The notes: a model not told the origin generated them from the sequence alone. A stretch of 64,000 nucleotides of DNA from Gigaspora rosea (GCA_003550325.1 QKWP01002017.1:18400-82399); one strand, 5' to 3'. Counted from the stretch's first letter, positions 1 to 11,781 are shown. Translations and numbers: made by a program.

Positions 1-957
1 TACAGGTAGGAACGTCCCAAATAAGGAAATGATGAACCCGATCATGCATATTAGTTTAGCCAATTAAAATCATAAATTTTAATCATGTGAAAAATATCAC
101 ATGTTGATTAACCAATCAGATCATACATTTTTATAAAATGAAAAGAACGAAATTTAATTAAAGTTTATAGCTGAAGTTTAAAGTAAATGCTGTTAAATGT
201 TACTTTTTTTTAGATAAGCATGCATATATTTATTAATTTAAATAAAATTATTAATTTTTTATAGTATTTAGGTTCATTTATTTACAAAACTTCAATAATA
301 ATAATAATAATCATATCTAATTCTACGTTTAATTCTATGTTTAATTCTATATCTAATTCTACATCTAATACTACATCTAATTCTACATCTAATTCTACGT
401 CTACTCAAATTTCTAATATTTTACAATATTCTAACAGCTATTATTTTTATAAGAGATCTTTATAATTCTAATACTTATTATACATAATTTTCTTATCGTA
501 TCTTAAAAATCCCTATAGTGATAATAATAATAAATTACATAGTTAGTTAATATTATTCATGATTTTCGATTTTCTAAAAGATTTTATACAACACGTATAT
601 AATAAAAAAAAATAACTAATTCTTTCCTCCTATACTATCGCTATTAACTATTATTTGAAGTTTTTTTTCGCCTTTTTTTTGTTCAACAAACGAAATTTGT
701 CAACATAGAGATTGTAACTTACTTATAACTTCTACAGGTAAAATATAGTACGAAGGACGAGGGATTCAGAGGGATTCAACTGATATTCTTATAATACAGC
801 ACGAAAACTTCAAGTTTTACTTAATACGCTTTGTGGGTTCACAGAAGAGATAATCTACCCGAGCTTCCGAAAAAAGTATTGTAAAATGTATAAAAAAAAC
901 ATTAATAAATTGTGTAATGATCTACAAACTCGGGGCACTCGGGACGTTCCTACCTCG
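1..957. mobile_element. TIR element H, copy 1 (short form)
   Basis: A 15 bp motif, AGGTAGGAACGTCCC, lies at 4-18 and its reverse complement at 941-955, so about 950 bp is bounded by inverted ends. The interior is AT-rich with no credible ORF. About 500 bp of it matches, in reverse orientation, 62820-63740, which also carries the 12 bp repeat block and the same end-proximal sequence. The element starts at the window edge, so its TSD cannot be read. Superfamily unknown. Confidence 0.6.
311..414. repeat. 12 bp tandem repeat (TCTAATTCTACA)
   Basis: About eight imperfect 12 bp units of the form TCTAATTCTACA sit inside element H copy 1. A shorter, reverse-oriented version of the block is present at 62930-62985 in copy 2, which shows it belongs to the element. 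Confidence 0.75.
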
Positions 958-2122
958 AGCATAGGAGACATTCGAACCCGATGATTTCCGGGATCTACGT
1001 TATACAAGTATTTATACAGAATTGTAGTCTAAAACCAGAATTTTCGGGTATAAGCAAACCTAAAAAAAAAAATCAATCATGTAATATTTGACTAATAAAA
1101 TAGCTTCATAGGGAACGTCTTTTCAATAAACTCAAGTTGCATCATTTGCATCACGGTAGTTATAGTGAAGGTTGAAGTACTATCTACCGTATAGTAAGAG
1201 GTAATAAAAGTATATTGTACTGCTCAATTCGCAAAGTTCAACGTTGTTTTTTTTTTATTTTTATTTGTTTTTTTAGTTATAATATTAACTTGTTAGCTTT
1301 TATTTTCAAATTTTGTAGACTCTTCTTAAAGTTATCATGGTTCTTAAAAGATATTTAACACAATAGAAGTTATTTAATATATACAATAGTATAGTTTTAT
1401 TAATTACGCGGGTTTTTAAGAAAAACTATTAAGGGACGTGTAACTTGTTATCAAAACCTTTTAAATAAAGTTTTTAAAACTGTAAAATTGCTATTAGTGC
1501 GTGAATTAATTGTTGGATTCTTTTACAACGTGAGTTATTTTATTTCGAAGAAAATTTTAATATATTAATAAAGCCCGTTGATCGTTTAACGATTATCTAT
1601 CTGTTTTGACAAAAATGATATTACGTGTTAAAAAAGCCAGTTTATTATTGGTTAACTACCTTATAATAATCCCTGTGTTTTTCCGAAAAATGAGAAAGTC
1701 CCCCATGCTGGGAAATTGATAAGCGATTTTTGAAAAAGCGAACGGTTTGTTTTGATCTTCTGCTTGTGTTACGTTACATCAAGACGTGACTTGCTGTTGG
1801 TTTTGCGCCACACAAAATTAACATGATAGTGAAATTTTGACGGCGACAAACCCAAAATTCTGCCTGCTTTACACTTCGAATTATATGAATTATGCGATAA
1901 ATTTTTTTTAATTATGCTACAGATTATGCGGATCAGATAGAAATATGCGAAATTTATTATTATAAATTTTTATCATTATCATTATTGTAAGTACTGAACC
2001 CCCTATCAGTAACTTACCAATAAAACCACAAAATCTGTATAATATAAAATTACGAAAAGAGTCGTGTTTACAAAACTGTCTTTTGTGCCAAACAAAAAAA
2101 GTCTCTGCAAAATTTTAGTATA
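958..2122. other. Unassigned AT-rich stretch
   Basis: No ORF, RNA gene or paired repeat ends were recognised here. Base composition matches the surrounding repeat-derived DNA. Confidence 0.5.
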
Positions 2123-2404
2123 AGGCCATGCAAAGTTAATTTTTCGTTTTGCATAACCCACTGACCTTTTTTTTAATTTTCAATTATGCCAATTATTTCA
2201 TTTTTGCTATTTAATTTTTTCTCCAGTATCACCTGATAGCGATCTTAATTTTCTGGAATTACCCAATAGAACCGAAAAAAATCTAAAATTTTCTGGGTAT
2301 AAACATGAGATATTAATTTACAGCAAATTAAAAAAAAAATCTAACTAGCCAACTAAAATTTGGAACACCATGTTATGCAAAACAAAAAATTAACTTTGTA
2401 GCCT
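2123..2404. mobile_element. MITE, about 280 bp
   Basis: The left end AGGCCATGCAAAGTTAAT at 2123 pairs with AGGCTACAAAGTTAAT read backwards from 2404, and the pairing continues through TTTTGCATAAC, giving imperfect TIRs of about 35 bp. No ORF is present and no TSD is clear. Superfamily not assigned. Confidence 0.6.
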
Positions 2405-3122
2405 AATATATGTTTCTTATTAAATTTTTATACTACTTTAATGATATGTTTCATTACTTAACATTCTAACATTATTTGAAATTTCAAATCTGAAAATTTA
2501 TGAAATTTATATTTCGTACAGTTAAATGCTGCATCCAATAGGACTAGTGGGAAAATTGATAAACCTGTTATTACTTGACCTTTAATTCTAGCCATTTTAT
2601 GCGCAGATTATACTTTATTAATTATATAAAATTCATTTTGATATGTGAATATAGCTATCACATATACTTCTGCAATAAAATCTAAATTTTATACTATTGC
2701 AGATTCGTGGTATCCCTGTGCTAAGATAGTTCTGTAGTTGCTAATATAGTCCCAGATATTACCAAATTTGGATGATACAGATCGCACCTTTTTGTATATT
2801 TAAAAATTCTTAATATTTCTATTTAAGAAAGACGTTTAAAGCTGTGACCAGTTACTTGTTTTTGATTTTTTAATTAAAGTTGGGATAAGGATTAGTTTGG
2901 GGTTAGGGTTAGAGCATGCCTTATAGTAAAATTAATATTCCGATATTTTTTTTAATGCACCAAGATGGATTTAGTATGTTGTTTCTTGTACGGTATTTTT
3001 ACAACTTATGCTTTTTTTTTGCTATTTTTGTCTCTTTGGGCTGATCTATTAATCAAAATAAACAATCCTATTGGCTCTATGTTATATGATGGGCATATTC
3101 TTAGACAATACCTATTTAAGTC
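2405..3122. other. AT-rich stretch with a TTAGGG-like tract
   Basis: The segment 2893-2912 carries GGGGTTAGGGTTAG, followed by a stretch resembling the interior of the MULE-type MITE at 41980-42262. It is probably a degraded relative of that MITE, but its ends were not found. The short ORF at 2965-3159 runs into the next element and is not credible. Confidence 0.35.
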
Positions 3123-3124
3123 TA

Positions 3125-4057
3125 TAGTGGCCTACCATATTATTGTGAACACTTTTTAAAAATTTATAAGTCGGGTTCGGATAAGTAAATATAGCGCAAA
3201 ATTTATATTACATTTTGAGCAGTTCTCAAGGTACAACATATACACAATTTCATTAGGTCATGTGGAAGTTATGCAGGAAATTTGATGACTTCCATTTTGG
3301 ATTTGACCAAAAATCAATTTCTGGATTTTTTTGGATTTACTAAAAAATTCACTAAAGATCGTAGTTGTTTTAGATTAGTTTAAAATTTCACCCATATGTA
3401 GTATGACATTGTGCCAATGCTATGCAGTATAAAAAAGGCTAAGTTTGTATAACAGATCGGTATAATAATATGTATCCTTTTTTTTCTCACAAAACAATGA
3501 ATAGTTGTAAAGATTTAACAGAAGACCAAAGGAGTGCACTAAATTATGCCCACCAGCAAGGTGATTCAGTTCATACCATTGCAGCAGCTGTTGGGTACAA
3601 CAAATTCATAGTGCAGAATATTCTTCAAGAGTTTCGTCAGGTGGAGCAAAAGCAAAAAAAAAGCCTGGACATCCTAAAAAGTCATGGATTAATATAACAC
3701 CTGAGTATTATTATAAGCTAATTGCAGATATGTCTGATCAGGTTGCTGGTTGTATTAAAGCAAAAGGAGGTCCTATAAAACAATAAAACAAAAATAATTT
3801 TTATGTTTTGTAAAAAAAATATATATATAAGTAAAAAAAAAAATTTTTTGAATTTGGATTTCTAGTCAAATGAAAAAAACCATATTTATGGTTTTTTTTG
3901 CATAACTTCAGTGTAATCTAATTAAATTACACAAAATTTTAGTATATTATATTTTGGAATTTACCAAACACATGACATAAATTTTGTGCTGTTTTACTTA
4001 CCTGATTCTGAGTAATAAATTTTTAAAAAGTGTCCACAATAATATGGTAGGCCATTG
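3125..4057 (+). mobile_element. Internally deleted Tc1/mariner element
   Basis: Inverted ends of at least 60 bp begin ARTGGCCTACCATATTATTG at 3126 and, on the other strand, at 4056. A TA dinucleotide flanks each side (3123-3124 and 4058-4059), the TSD expected for Tc1/mariner. The 933 bp element encodes only the first and last parts of a Tc1-type transposase. The catalytic DDE middle is absent, so the copy can only have moved in trans. Confidence 0.85.
3470..3786 (+). pseudogene. Tc1-type transposase remnant: N-terminal HTH joined to C-terminal tail
   Basis: The reading frame opens with a helix-turn-helix segment (LTEDQRSALNYAHQQGDSVH, then TIAAAVGYNKFIVQNILQEF) typical of the DNA-binding N terminus of Tc1 transposases. 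A frameshift in the A-run near 3652-3662 moves the sequence to another frame. That frame reads KKPGHPKKSWINITPEYY and ends in CIKAKGGPIKQ, which resembles the very C-terminal tail of Tc1 family proteins. About 105 codons remain, against roughly 340 in a complete protein. No D,D,E catalytic region lies between the two parts. The identification of both ends is from family knowledge; the deletion is seen directly. Confidence 0.8.
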
Positions 4058-4673
4058 TATAACTATTCTATACTAATCTATAGGGGCTAAATTTATACTA
4101 ATCATTGTTTGTTTACTAAAATTATCATTTGTTTACTGATTTGATAAACAACCATCTTATAAAGCCTCTGGGATCAATTTAACTCTTTATTTTATTTTTT
4201 TTTGATTTCAAAGTGCCTGTTTTGGGCATATACTTTATTCAGTTTATGCATCTAGATTCTACATGGAGGAGAGTACAACTAGCCACACATACACTTTTGG
4301 TGTCTAATTTAAGTAGTCCGCCTGAAGGTTCTACACTAAATGCCATACCTGCAACCCAACTATGGGAATTGTCTATTTAAACCCTCTGATCTTCAGTTTC
4401 CCACTTAGACTTTCAACTGATTCACTGAATGTTAGCGTTACCTATGTGGTTAGTCTAGTCACCTGGGTCTCTTTTCATAAGATCCCTTAGGACTCCTTCT
4501 TATACTCGAAGGTACAATCCGGCTTATCCTCAACAAGAAACTTGGTAGAGCGATACCTGTCCCACCAGGCAGTATTGTACATGGGACAGTTGGGACATAC
4601 GTTGTGACATTTTGGACATTCTGAGCCAATTTTATAAATTGAAATTACTTAAAATTTTATTAAATAAGGCTAT

Positions 4674-5124
4674 ACAAACTTATACTATTGGTTCTCATAT
4701 CACCAAGTAACCTTTCGTGACCCGGCGACCCGGATTTTAATTTTTTTTTAAAAAAAATTTTTTAATAAAAAAAATTTTATTTAAAAATTTTATTGTCTTA
4801 CAACCGGATACCCGATAAAAAATTTCATACGTTAAAAATTTAAACTTTATTCTTTATACTGTTATATAGGCAAACTTTGTTTTCTTAGAACATATTGCAC
4901 TGATCAGTAACACCATAGACGCGTTTTAGTAAAGTTAAAGTTTTATATTTGTTATCATTATTTATATATGTAATTGATTAATAATCTTTACTATATTAAA
5001 AATTCGCTCTGTTCGCATAATTATGAATGGAGAATTTCTATTGGCTAATATATTAAAAAATTAAAATTTCAAAACCCCACTCACTGACCCAGCCGGGATA
5101 TAAAAACCAATAGTATAAGTTTGT
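4674..5124. mobile_element. TIR element, 451 bp, nested in the hAT MITE
   Basis: Perfect 20 bp inverted ends ACAAACTTATACTATTGGTT bound the element. Comparison with the intact hAT MITE copies shows that it interrupts their continuous sequence. There is no ORF. Flanks GGCTA and GGCCTA may be a degraded TSD. Confidence 0.7.
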
Positions 5125-5450
5125 GTGGCCTAATCTAATTAAAATTTTTTAAAAATGTGTTCAGTACCTAAAAAAATATATAATTATAGGGAAAATGTTT
5201 TCCACGCACCCGCATGGTAGTGCATCCCCCAAATTGTAAACAGTTTCACAGCAGATTACCAGGGCAAACCCTTGGAGTTCGGGTGTCCAGTGCCATAGCA
5301 TCTAGTGCTCCGAACTTCATGTCATGAAGATGCAGTTCAGAAACCCAAACTTTAGGGTAATCTTCACTACTTGGATTTGATCAGTGCTATTGATCACGCT
5401 AATTTTAATTGGGCGATATCTACATACATAACTGCACTTGGGCGTATTTA

Positions 5451-5583
5451 TATTGCCTTTTAAAAAACAACAAGCAGCAGGCGATTTTTTTTTTCAAGTA
5501 AACGTAGCTACAAAGGCCTGTAACCTTACCTTTTTTAAAAGACAACAAGTGGCAGACGATTTTTTTTTAAAAAAGTAAAGGTG
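5451..5583. repeat. Direct repeat, about 57 bp x2
   Basis: Two adjacent copies (about 5451-5505 and 5526-5583) share an ACAACAAG-GGCAGRCGATTTTTTTT core. They lie in the left non-coding arm of the MULE and may be subterminal transposase-binding repeats. Confidence 0.6.
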
Positions 5584-5799
5584 GGTATGCTCTTTTATCT
5601 TGAGCTCGTCGTGATGCTTTGTTAAAATAAGAGCTTTAATCTAACCTTACTAACTTTAATAAAAATTGATGTAGTAATGTAGGAATGGAAATAAACCCAG
5701 TAACATATAAAGCGACAAAGGTATAAGGATATTCCACGAAGGCATACCCACGACGAAAATAAGGCATTACCTCACGAATTTACTCTGGGACGAAGATAA

Positions 5800-5925
5800 G
5801 GCAAGAACCACGACAAAATAAGGCATAACCACAACAAAATAATGCATAACCACGGCATACCACGGCATAACTACGGCATAACCACGGTATAACCATGGCA
5901 TAACCACGGCATAATCACAACGAAA
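5800..5925. repeat. Tandem ATAACCACGGC minisatellite
   Basis: About ten imperfect 11-12 bp units (CATAACCACGG) sit between the MULE left end and its transposase. The apparent minus-strand ORF over this region (5767-6063) is a by-product of the repeat. Confidence 0.75.
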
Positions 5926-6189
5926 AAAAGGGATAATCACGAAGATAACTTGTAATAAAGGTATGTTCAACAAAAACCTAGTAACATATATTGTAAAAAG
6001 CCAAATGATATATACTAAAGTAACGTTTAAACCATTTAAGTATTTAATTGCGATGCCATGCAATTCAGCCTCGACAAAAGTAAATATTTTACAGGTAATA
6101 AAGGCGTTATAATTTATGACACATTAATACTTGCATTTACTCATTCTCTACACTTACTTTTATTCATAATAAGGATAATAATCTTGAGC

Positions 6190-8889
6190 GTGATGATAGG
6201 TTAACTGTAGTTGCTGTCCTGGAGAATGAAGAGTTGAAAAAAGAGTTACGTGAAGGAGGGAGGTTTGAAAGTTGGGAAAAAGTGTTGAATGCAATAACAA
6301 TATACGCTTAACAGGAAGGGTTTGGATTAAGGAAAGGCCACAGTGAAAAAACGTCAGATAGGGTTATATACAAACGAACAATAAAATGTGAGCATAGTGG
6401 TGTGTATAAACCAAGAAACAAGCAATTGGCAAAGAAAACGAATACCAAATACATTAAGTGCCCATGGCACATAAACTTGTCACAGCCAACAAAGGACAAT
6501 CCACATAGCAGCATTTATATTACAACTTTAAGTAATATGTGTAATCATAGTCTATCTCCTAATAGAGAAAGATTTTTTAATGGCATTGAATTTACCCAAG
6601 AAATGTGTAAACGTGTAGAGCTTTATGTTAATGTGATTAAACTAAAGCCATTACAGATCAAAAAAGCTTTAGAGAAAGAATTTTCCAACTGTGAGATTTA
6701 TCTTTCTGAAGTTCACAAGACAACTGCAAAATTTTATTGTGAGAAATGAAAAGACATTTCAAACGATGCTGCATCCTTGTATAAGGATTTATTAAGAAAA
6801 AAGGAAAAAGATCCTCGCTGGTACATCGCGATTGATTGGGACAGAGAAACACATAGTCTTCGAAGACTATTTTGGATGTCCCCTAATCAAATTATTCTCT
6901 GGATGAAGTTTAGCGATATCGTTTTAAACGATAATACTGCCAAGACAAATCGTTATGACATGGCCCTTTCACTTTTTTTATGCATCGATAATCATGGGCT
7001 TTCCCAGTTAGTTGGATGTGCCCTTATGGATAATGAGTCAGCAGACTCTTACTAATGGGTTTTACGCCAAACGAAACTTGCTACAGGTGGTTGTGTACCT
7101 TCGTTATTATAACCGATGCTGATCCAGCTTTGGACCTTGCTATTTCCGAAGAGTATGAAAACCTTATGCTATGCATTGTATTTTTCATATTTCACAAAAT
7201 CTCTCTCGTAATCTTGAGGCTCGATTGGGTCAACAATATAATGAATTTGTTAAAGACTTTTATTCCAGATATTTTTGAGCATAGATGGGTACAATTGATT
7301 GAAAAGTATAATGAACCAAGGGTTATCAAATATTTGCAAATGTTATATTCATCAAAACATGCATGGATACGTGCATACACAGCTAAAGTTTTTACAGCCG
7401 GTATTCAGACAACGTTAAGAGTTGAGAGCTATAATGCTCAAATAAAATGATTAGTTTTAAACTCTAATATTAGCCTTATGGAACTCGCGGAAGCTTTAGA
7501 AACAACCATAAATGAAGAAAGCAACAAGACCAATTATATTTATTGGAAAACCCAAATTCCATTAACATCTTCTGTTATCACGTTACCGCAAGTATTGTTC
7601 CCCGAAGTTGACAAAGCTTTGAGTCATTTTCTTATGCCCACAATGCTAAAAATTCAACGTTTGGAAATTAAAAGTTGACTAAATTATCAAGCATTCTCTA
7701 TTACAAAAGCTGAACTAATTAAATATCAAGAGGTATGTATTACACTAGTCAAAATAAAGCAGATCAGACAAATATCTAGTCCCGACGTGGCACCGATTAA
7801 TGGTTCCAATCGTGCTATTTTTAGGTTCATATTAGAATTAATAAAGTCAATAACTCATAGATAGCTCGATATGAACCTAGAAATGACCGATTGGCGCCAT
7901 TAATCAGTGTACATCGGGGCTAGATATTTGCCTGATGTGAGAACAATTAGAACAAAAAAGAAATGAGTTTTATTTCGACTAATGTTATATCGTTTTTATT
8001 ATTCTGATTGGCTTATTATACTTACGGAATTTTTTTATTTAAGCCCGAATTAGATACTGCACAATTTATTGAAGACGACGAAGATTTAATGCAGGTTTCT
8101 GTAAACTATGTGTTAAGAAATGTGGATGTTGATAAAATTGAGGAAATCTGGGCCATTCGTACAATTACAGCATCAAAATTTTGTCATTTTGTAATACTCC
8201 TTTCCAATAAAACTTACGTATGTTCCTGCTTAGGGCTTGTAAATTATGGAATAGTTTGTCGCCACTTTTTTCAGTTGATGATATGTAGTCCTGTGGCTGT
8301 ATTTCATATTACACATGTTCACAAAAGGTGGTATAACAATATTTATAGCAATTTACAAGACGAGCCCTATTATGTTGCAACACGATTTAGTAAGAACCAT
8401 CTTCAACACCAACCTGCAGAGCTAATGGGAGATAATACCAATAAATTGTTTACACCTATTGCCGATCTCTGAAATGAAAGAAAAGAGGATATTAATGAGC
8501 GAAAATTGTATGGAAAGCTATGGGATGTAGCATGAGATATTATGCAAAGAGCAGTTCGATTTCGCCAACATGACATTCTCAAGAAATTACAGGATTTATT
8601 AACTGAATTGCAAGAAGATGTGTTAGTAGATAGCTCTGATAATGATGATGGTGAGACGCGTAGTAATGATAATGATGACTCAGACGACAATGAAGATGAT
8701 AAGAAAAATAATCAATTGGCTGAAATATCTCTTCAAAATTCCAAAAGACGTAAAGCAAAAGGACGCCCCAAAAGTTCTAAGAGAATTAAACGATCTGAAG
8801 AATTAAAACCAGTACCATCTAAGCGTCAGAATCAGTGCGGAAATTGTGGGGACTATGGACATTACCGGTCTAGATGCCCAAAAAAGTAA
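6190..8889 (+). pseudogene. FAR1-like MULE transposase, degenerate
   Basis: Domains run in the usual MULE order. A FAR1/WRKY-GCM1 DNA-binding domain (6260-6570) contains CEHSGVY and KCPWHINL. The MULE catalytic region (6780-7450) keeps DNTAKTNRYDM and ITDADPAL. A SWIM finger (8215-8260) reads CSCLGLVNYGIVCRHFFQL. An acidic stretch and an AT-hook-like KGRP segment precede a CCHC zinc knuckle, CGNCGDYGHYRSRCP, at the C terminus. The gene is broken by stops at 6308-6310, 6747-6749, 7053-7055, 7448-7450, 7676-7678 and 8470-8472 and near 8530, by a frameshift near 7110, and by a MITE at 7763-7936. CAAGAG/GTATGT at 7727-7738 is a plausible intron donor. It cannot make a full protein. Confidence 0.9.
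7763..7936. mobile_element. Foldback MITE, 174 bp, inside the MULE transposase
   Basis: Ends ATCAGACAAATATCTAG and ATCAGGCAAATATCTAG (reverse strand) pair, and the pairing extends inward for about 70 bp through GATTAATGG and TAGGTTCATAT, so nearly the whole element folds into a hairpin. It lies just after a candidate intron donor in the transposase gene. No clear TSD. Confidence 0.75.
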
Positions 8890-9463
8890 TTAGATAGATG
8901 TGGTTTTAATAAACCATTTATGTAATAATTTTTTTTCAATAAAATGGTCTATTCTATTGTATTATGATAATACGGTAGAAGGTTTAATTTTGTGATAGAT
9001 AATGTTATAATCTTGATATTGTGAGGTGTACTACTTTGATGATCGCTAGGTATGAGTTTTTTTTAGCTGTACGACTTCCTAAAAAATATTTTCACTCGTC
9101 CCATATTCCCATGACTATGAAATACATATATGGGATTTTGTCTTGCTGCTCACATGGTCTTAGAATTGAGCCCCGTTAATTCAACCTCCTCCTAGTGAGG
9201 TACTAACGACAAAGCTAGAATTGCTTCAAGCAAAAACAAAAAAGAAAAAAAAACTTCTACTCCTTTCCTCTTAAATAATTATCCCTCATGACCTCATACT
9301 TATTCAATCGATCCAACAATCTCTCACACAATTCTCATTTCCCATACTCAAATCTTCGTCACCAATACCTTATACATATTTAACCGAACCCAATATTTCC
9401 CACGCAATACTTCATTTTTACTCAATTCCTGGTAAACAAAGTGGGCATGATTGTTGTGAACCA

Positions 9464-9670
9464 TTAATAAATATTTTCTGGCTCCAAGCAATGGGAAATT
9501 GGCAAACTTCGTTCTCCTTTGGTTTTAGTTGAATAATGTTTTTCCTTTAACGCTGACAATAATTCCTCTTTATTATTTTTAACGGCTTTGCTTTGGGCTA
9601 ATTTACAATCAGGTCTTAATTCTGTGTTATAATCAAAATATTTTAAACTATCTGGTAAATATTCAAACCC
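9464..9670 (-). pseudogene. Fragment of a GFEYLPDSL-type protein
   Basis: The minus strand reads an open frame of about 68 codons starting GFEYLPDSLKYFDYN and continuing TELRPDCKLAQSK before a stop at 9464. I recognise this style of motif from repeat-type proteins of arbuscular mycorrhizal fungi, but I cannot name a function. There is no start codon or upstream domain, so it is a fragment. It is flanked by an imperfect direct repeat of about 45 bp (9340-9384 and 9665-9712, core GTCACCAATACCT). The fragment lies inside the MULE, downstream of its transposase, as captured gene pieces do. Confidence 0.5.
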
Positions 9671-9733
9671 ATCTCAAATATTCCGTCACCAATACCTCAT
9701 ACCTACACTCGCAAATCTACATCATGGATCCGG

Positions 9734-10022
9734 ATGTACCCAGTATCGGCATAAAAATTTTGATACCACGTGATCAGTACCAAAATATTTTCAAGTTCGT
9801 TAGGGTTAGGGTGAGTGACCAGTTAGGGTTTGGGTTTAGGTTATTATATAGTAAAATCGCTCAATGATAACTTTTTGTTAGTTCAAAAAAAGTAGTTTCT
9901 TACACAAACTTTTGAGAAATAAGCTTTTTTGACAAAAAAGTGCCATTTTGAGACATTTTGATGCTACATTACACCAAATTAGAATCACGTGGGTGGAATT
10001 TTTAAGTGATACTTGGGTACAT
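9734..10022. mobile_element. MITE, about 289 bp, with TTAGGG-like interior
   Basis: The left end ATGTACCCAGTATC and the right end GATACTTGGGTACAT are inverted repeats. Inner parts pair through CACGTGAT. The interior at 9803-9840 carries GTTAGGGTTAGGGTG and a second TTAGGGTTTGGGTTTAGG block. It follows ATGGATCCGG at 9724, which may be an interrupted coding start. Confidence 0.65.
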
Positions 10023-10028
10023 ATGAAC

Positions 10029-10293
10029 TAGGGTGTCCAGGATTATGTGAAAGCATAATAAGCGCCAAATTCTCGCATATGCTTTATATAATTAAGGGGA
10101 AAAGGTATAAAATGCATGTAAAGAGGTGGAAGAGGTGTTGAAGGCAAAATTCTGAAAACTTTATAATTAACAAAATCCAAATAAGAAACCGCATAATTGA
10201 CAAAATCCAAATAAGAAACCGCATAGCTCGCATCCTTGATCTCAATCTCATGCATACTTTACCCTAACGCATCGCATATTCCTGGACACCCTA
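10029..10293. mobile_element. hAT-type MITE, 265 bp, perfect TSD
   Basis: Ends TAGGGTGTCCAGGA form perfect 14 bp TIRs. The 8 bp TSD ATATGAAC is identical on both sides (10021-10028 and 10294-10301), which indicates a fairly recent hAT insertion. A direct repeat with the core AAAATCCAAATAAGAAACCG occurs twice inside (about 10168-10225). The ORF at 10043-10255 is a shadow. Confidence 0.9.
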
Positions 10294-10295
10294 AT

Positions 10296-10413
10296 ATGAA
10301 CCCGATTCATAGTCTCGTGAGTGAAAGTCTTTTATTAGAAAAAGAAATTAAGATACTTCAAGAGGAAAACCAAAGTGCTGAGCAGACGGAAAGGTTTTTT
10401 GCCGGAGAAGATG
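10296..10413 (+). pseudogene. Putative coding exon, coiled-coil, cut at 5' side by MITEs
   Basis: An open frame from ATG 10296 reads MNPIHSLVSESLLLEKEIKI and then LQEENQSAEQTERFFAGED. It is rich in heptad leucines and acidic residues and suggests a short coiled coil. It runs into GTAAGT at 10414-10419, a strong fungal intron donor. Two MITEs abut its 5' side. An ATG at 9724 beyond them could be the original start, but the junction frame depends on an unread TSD. No downstream exon was recognised. It may be a gene fragment captured by the MULE. Function unknown. Confidence 0.35.
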
Positions 10414-11729
10414 GTAAGTTTTTATTTTTGCAAAACAAATGGATATTTCGTGACTTCGTTCACTGCATCTAATTACAATGCTAGCTAATTTTATTAAGAC
10501 TATGTCCTTTTATGAAATAACTTGAGTTGTAAAGTATGGCATCGACTTCTTAATTAGTCTGCTGATTTAGTCTACGCAAAAAAAAAATTTACTTAACGGT
10601 TTGTATTGTTTTTCATTACTTTGAATTTTTAAGTTACATATAATAATCATGAGACTTATTTCTGTTATTCCACTTTGGAGTTATAGCTCTAAAAATAATA
10701 ACCTACTACGTCAAGTATTTCTGGATTTGTGAATAGTAGCTCGTACTATTCAATCTTAAGAATGAAGCTCTTAAATAAAACTTTTGATAACTGTATGTTG
10801 TAGCAAAACGATACGAACAACAACATTTTTAGTTCCATATTGAGTAAGTCATCTAAAATTATTAATTATAGCTTTTGGTTTTTAGTTTGGCTAGTGATTT
10901 ATTGAAGGTTACTAGATGTATATGCTAATTAAATTTGAATTTAATAAATTTAATGTAAAAAGATTAAGATTTTTAATAATAAAAATTAGCCAATCATATT
11001 AATTTAAAGGGGTGCATGGCCATGCAGGGGTGTGGAATTTTTAAACCCATAATTATATATTTTTTAACTTAATTTATTAATTCTTAAGGCTTGGGATATA
11101 GTTGGAACACTTGGGACACTGGGATGTTGGTACATGTCAAAAAAAGGCTGTGACAGTGAAAATGTACAACACTACCACTAGGTATTTACCTACTCTTCGG
11201 TAATTTACGCATTCACCGAGGCAAACAACTTGCAGTCAGGGGATACCCAACCGCTACCATTACCTACTTCTGCCCTTATAAGGTTCGCTTCAACCCCGGT
11301 ACCCACCATCACTTTCCTACTGGTTCTTCACCGTTTTTCCAAACTTCCAATCCAGTTAGGCATTAGATACTATTATGGTTTTTTTCCTCCTGGTACCTAC
11401 TTCTATAACATAGGTCCTTTTCATCCAGTATCCAATCCGGCGGCCAGGTTGGTAGACCTTGTCTCTGAGGTTGAGGTCAGGTTCTTTGACTCCGGTCCAA
11501 TATTCCGGTTTTGGTAGCACCATCAAAGATCTTTGCTATCTTCTTATTCGGGTCTTGCCAAATGGGTTTCTGTTTCCCCAGTTCTTTGGATTTGTCTGTA
11601 TCACAAGACACAACTTCGCCCGAAAGCTCTTATTCGAAATAGCAACCAAGGACTACAAGTGATGTACTCAACCGATTGACAAGAAACAGTTATCAGAACA
11701 CAGGTCAATTTTTCAAAATGTCGTCAGTG

Positions 11730-11781
11730 GGATTTGAACCCTAAACCTGCTACTTGGGGTAACAACTTACCAACTTCTCTA
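11730..11781 (-). promoter_or_regulatory. Pol III internal promoter of retroposon B copy 1
   Basis: On the minus strand an A-box-like TAGAGAAGTTGG (11781-11770) is followed by a B box GGTTCAAATCC (11740-11730), which fits the RNA polymerase III consensus. The same pair recurs in the other two full copies. Confidence 0.7.

Larger units (their letters stand above)
5189..11047 (+). mobile_element. MULE, 5.9 kb, with broken transposase and gene fragments
   Basis: Inverted ends of about 40 bp begin GGGAAAATGTTTTCCACGCA on the left and GGGTTTAAAAATTCCACACC on the right (read inward), both followed by a GCATGG..GTGCATCCCC block. The 9 bp sequence ATAATTATA flanks both sides (5180-5188 and 11048-11056), the Mutator TSD. 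The hAT MITE sequence resumes exactly beyond it. Inside lie subterminal repeats, a FAR1-type transposase pseudogene, fragments of other coding sequence at 9464-10413, and three later MITEs. A non-autonomous relative with the same ends is at 49647-51083. The segment 10414-11008 holds nothing recognisable. Confidence 0.85.
4570..11174. mobile_element. hAT-type MITE (CAGTGTTG family), split by a MULE
   Basis: The left end CAGTATTGTACATGGGACAG at 4570 pairs with TAGTGTTGTACATTTTCAC read back from 11174. Flanks CCACCAGG (4562-4569) and CCACTAGG (11175-11182) form an 8 bp TSD with one mismatch, as expected for hAT. The interior matches the intact copies at 17034-17284 and 41487-41735. This copy sits inside retroposon B and was later interrupted by the elements at 4674-5124 and 5189-11047. 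Confidence 0.75.

Noticed and set aside
2741..4095. A TIR element around the Tc1 remnant (TAGTCCC / TAGCCCC)
   Set aside because: Only about seven bases pair, and no TSD or second copy supports it.
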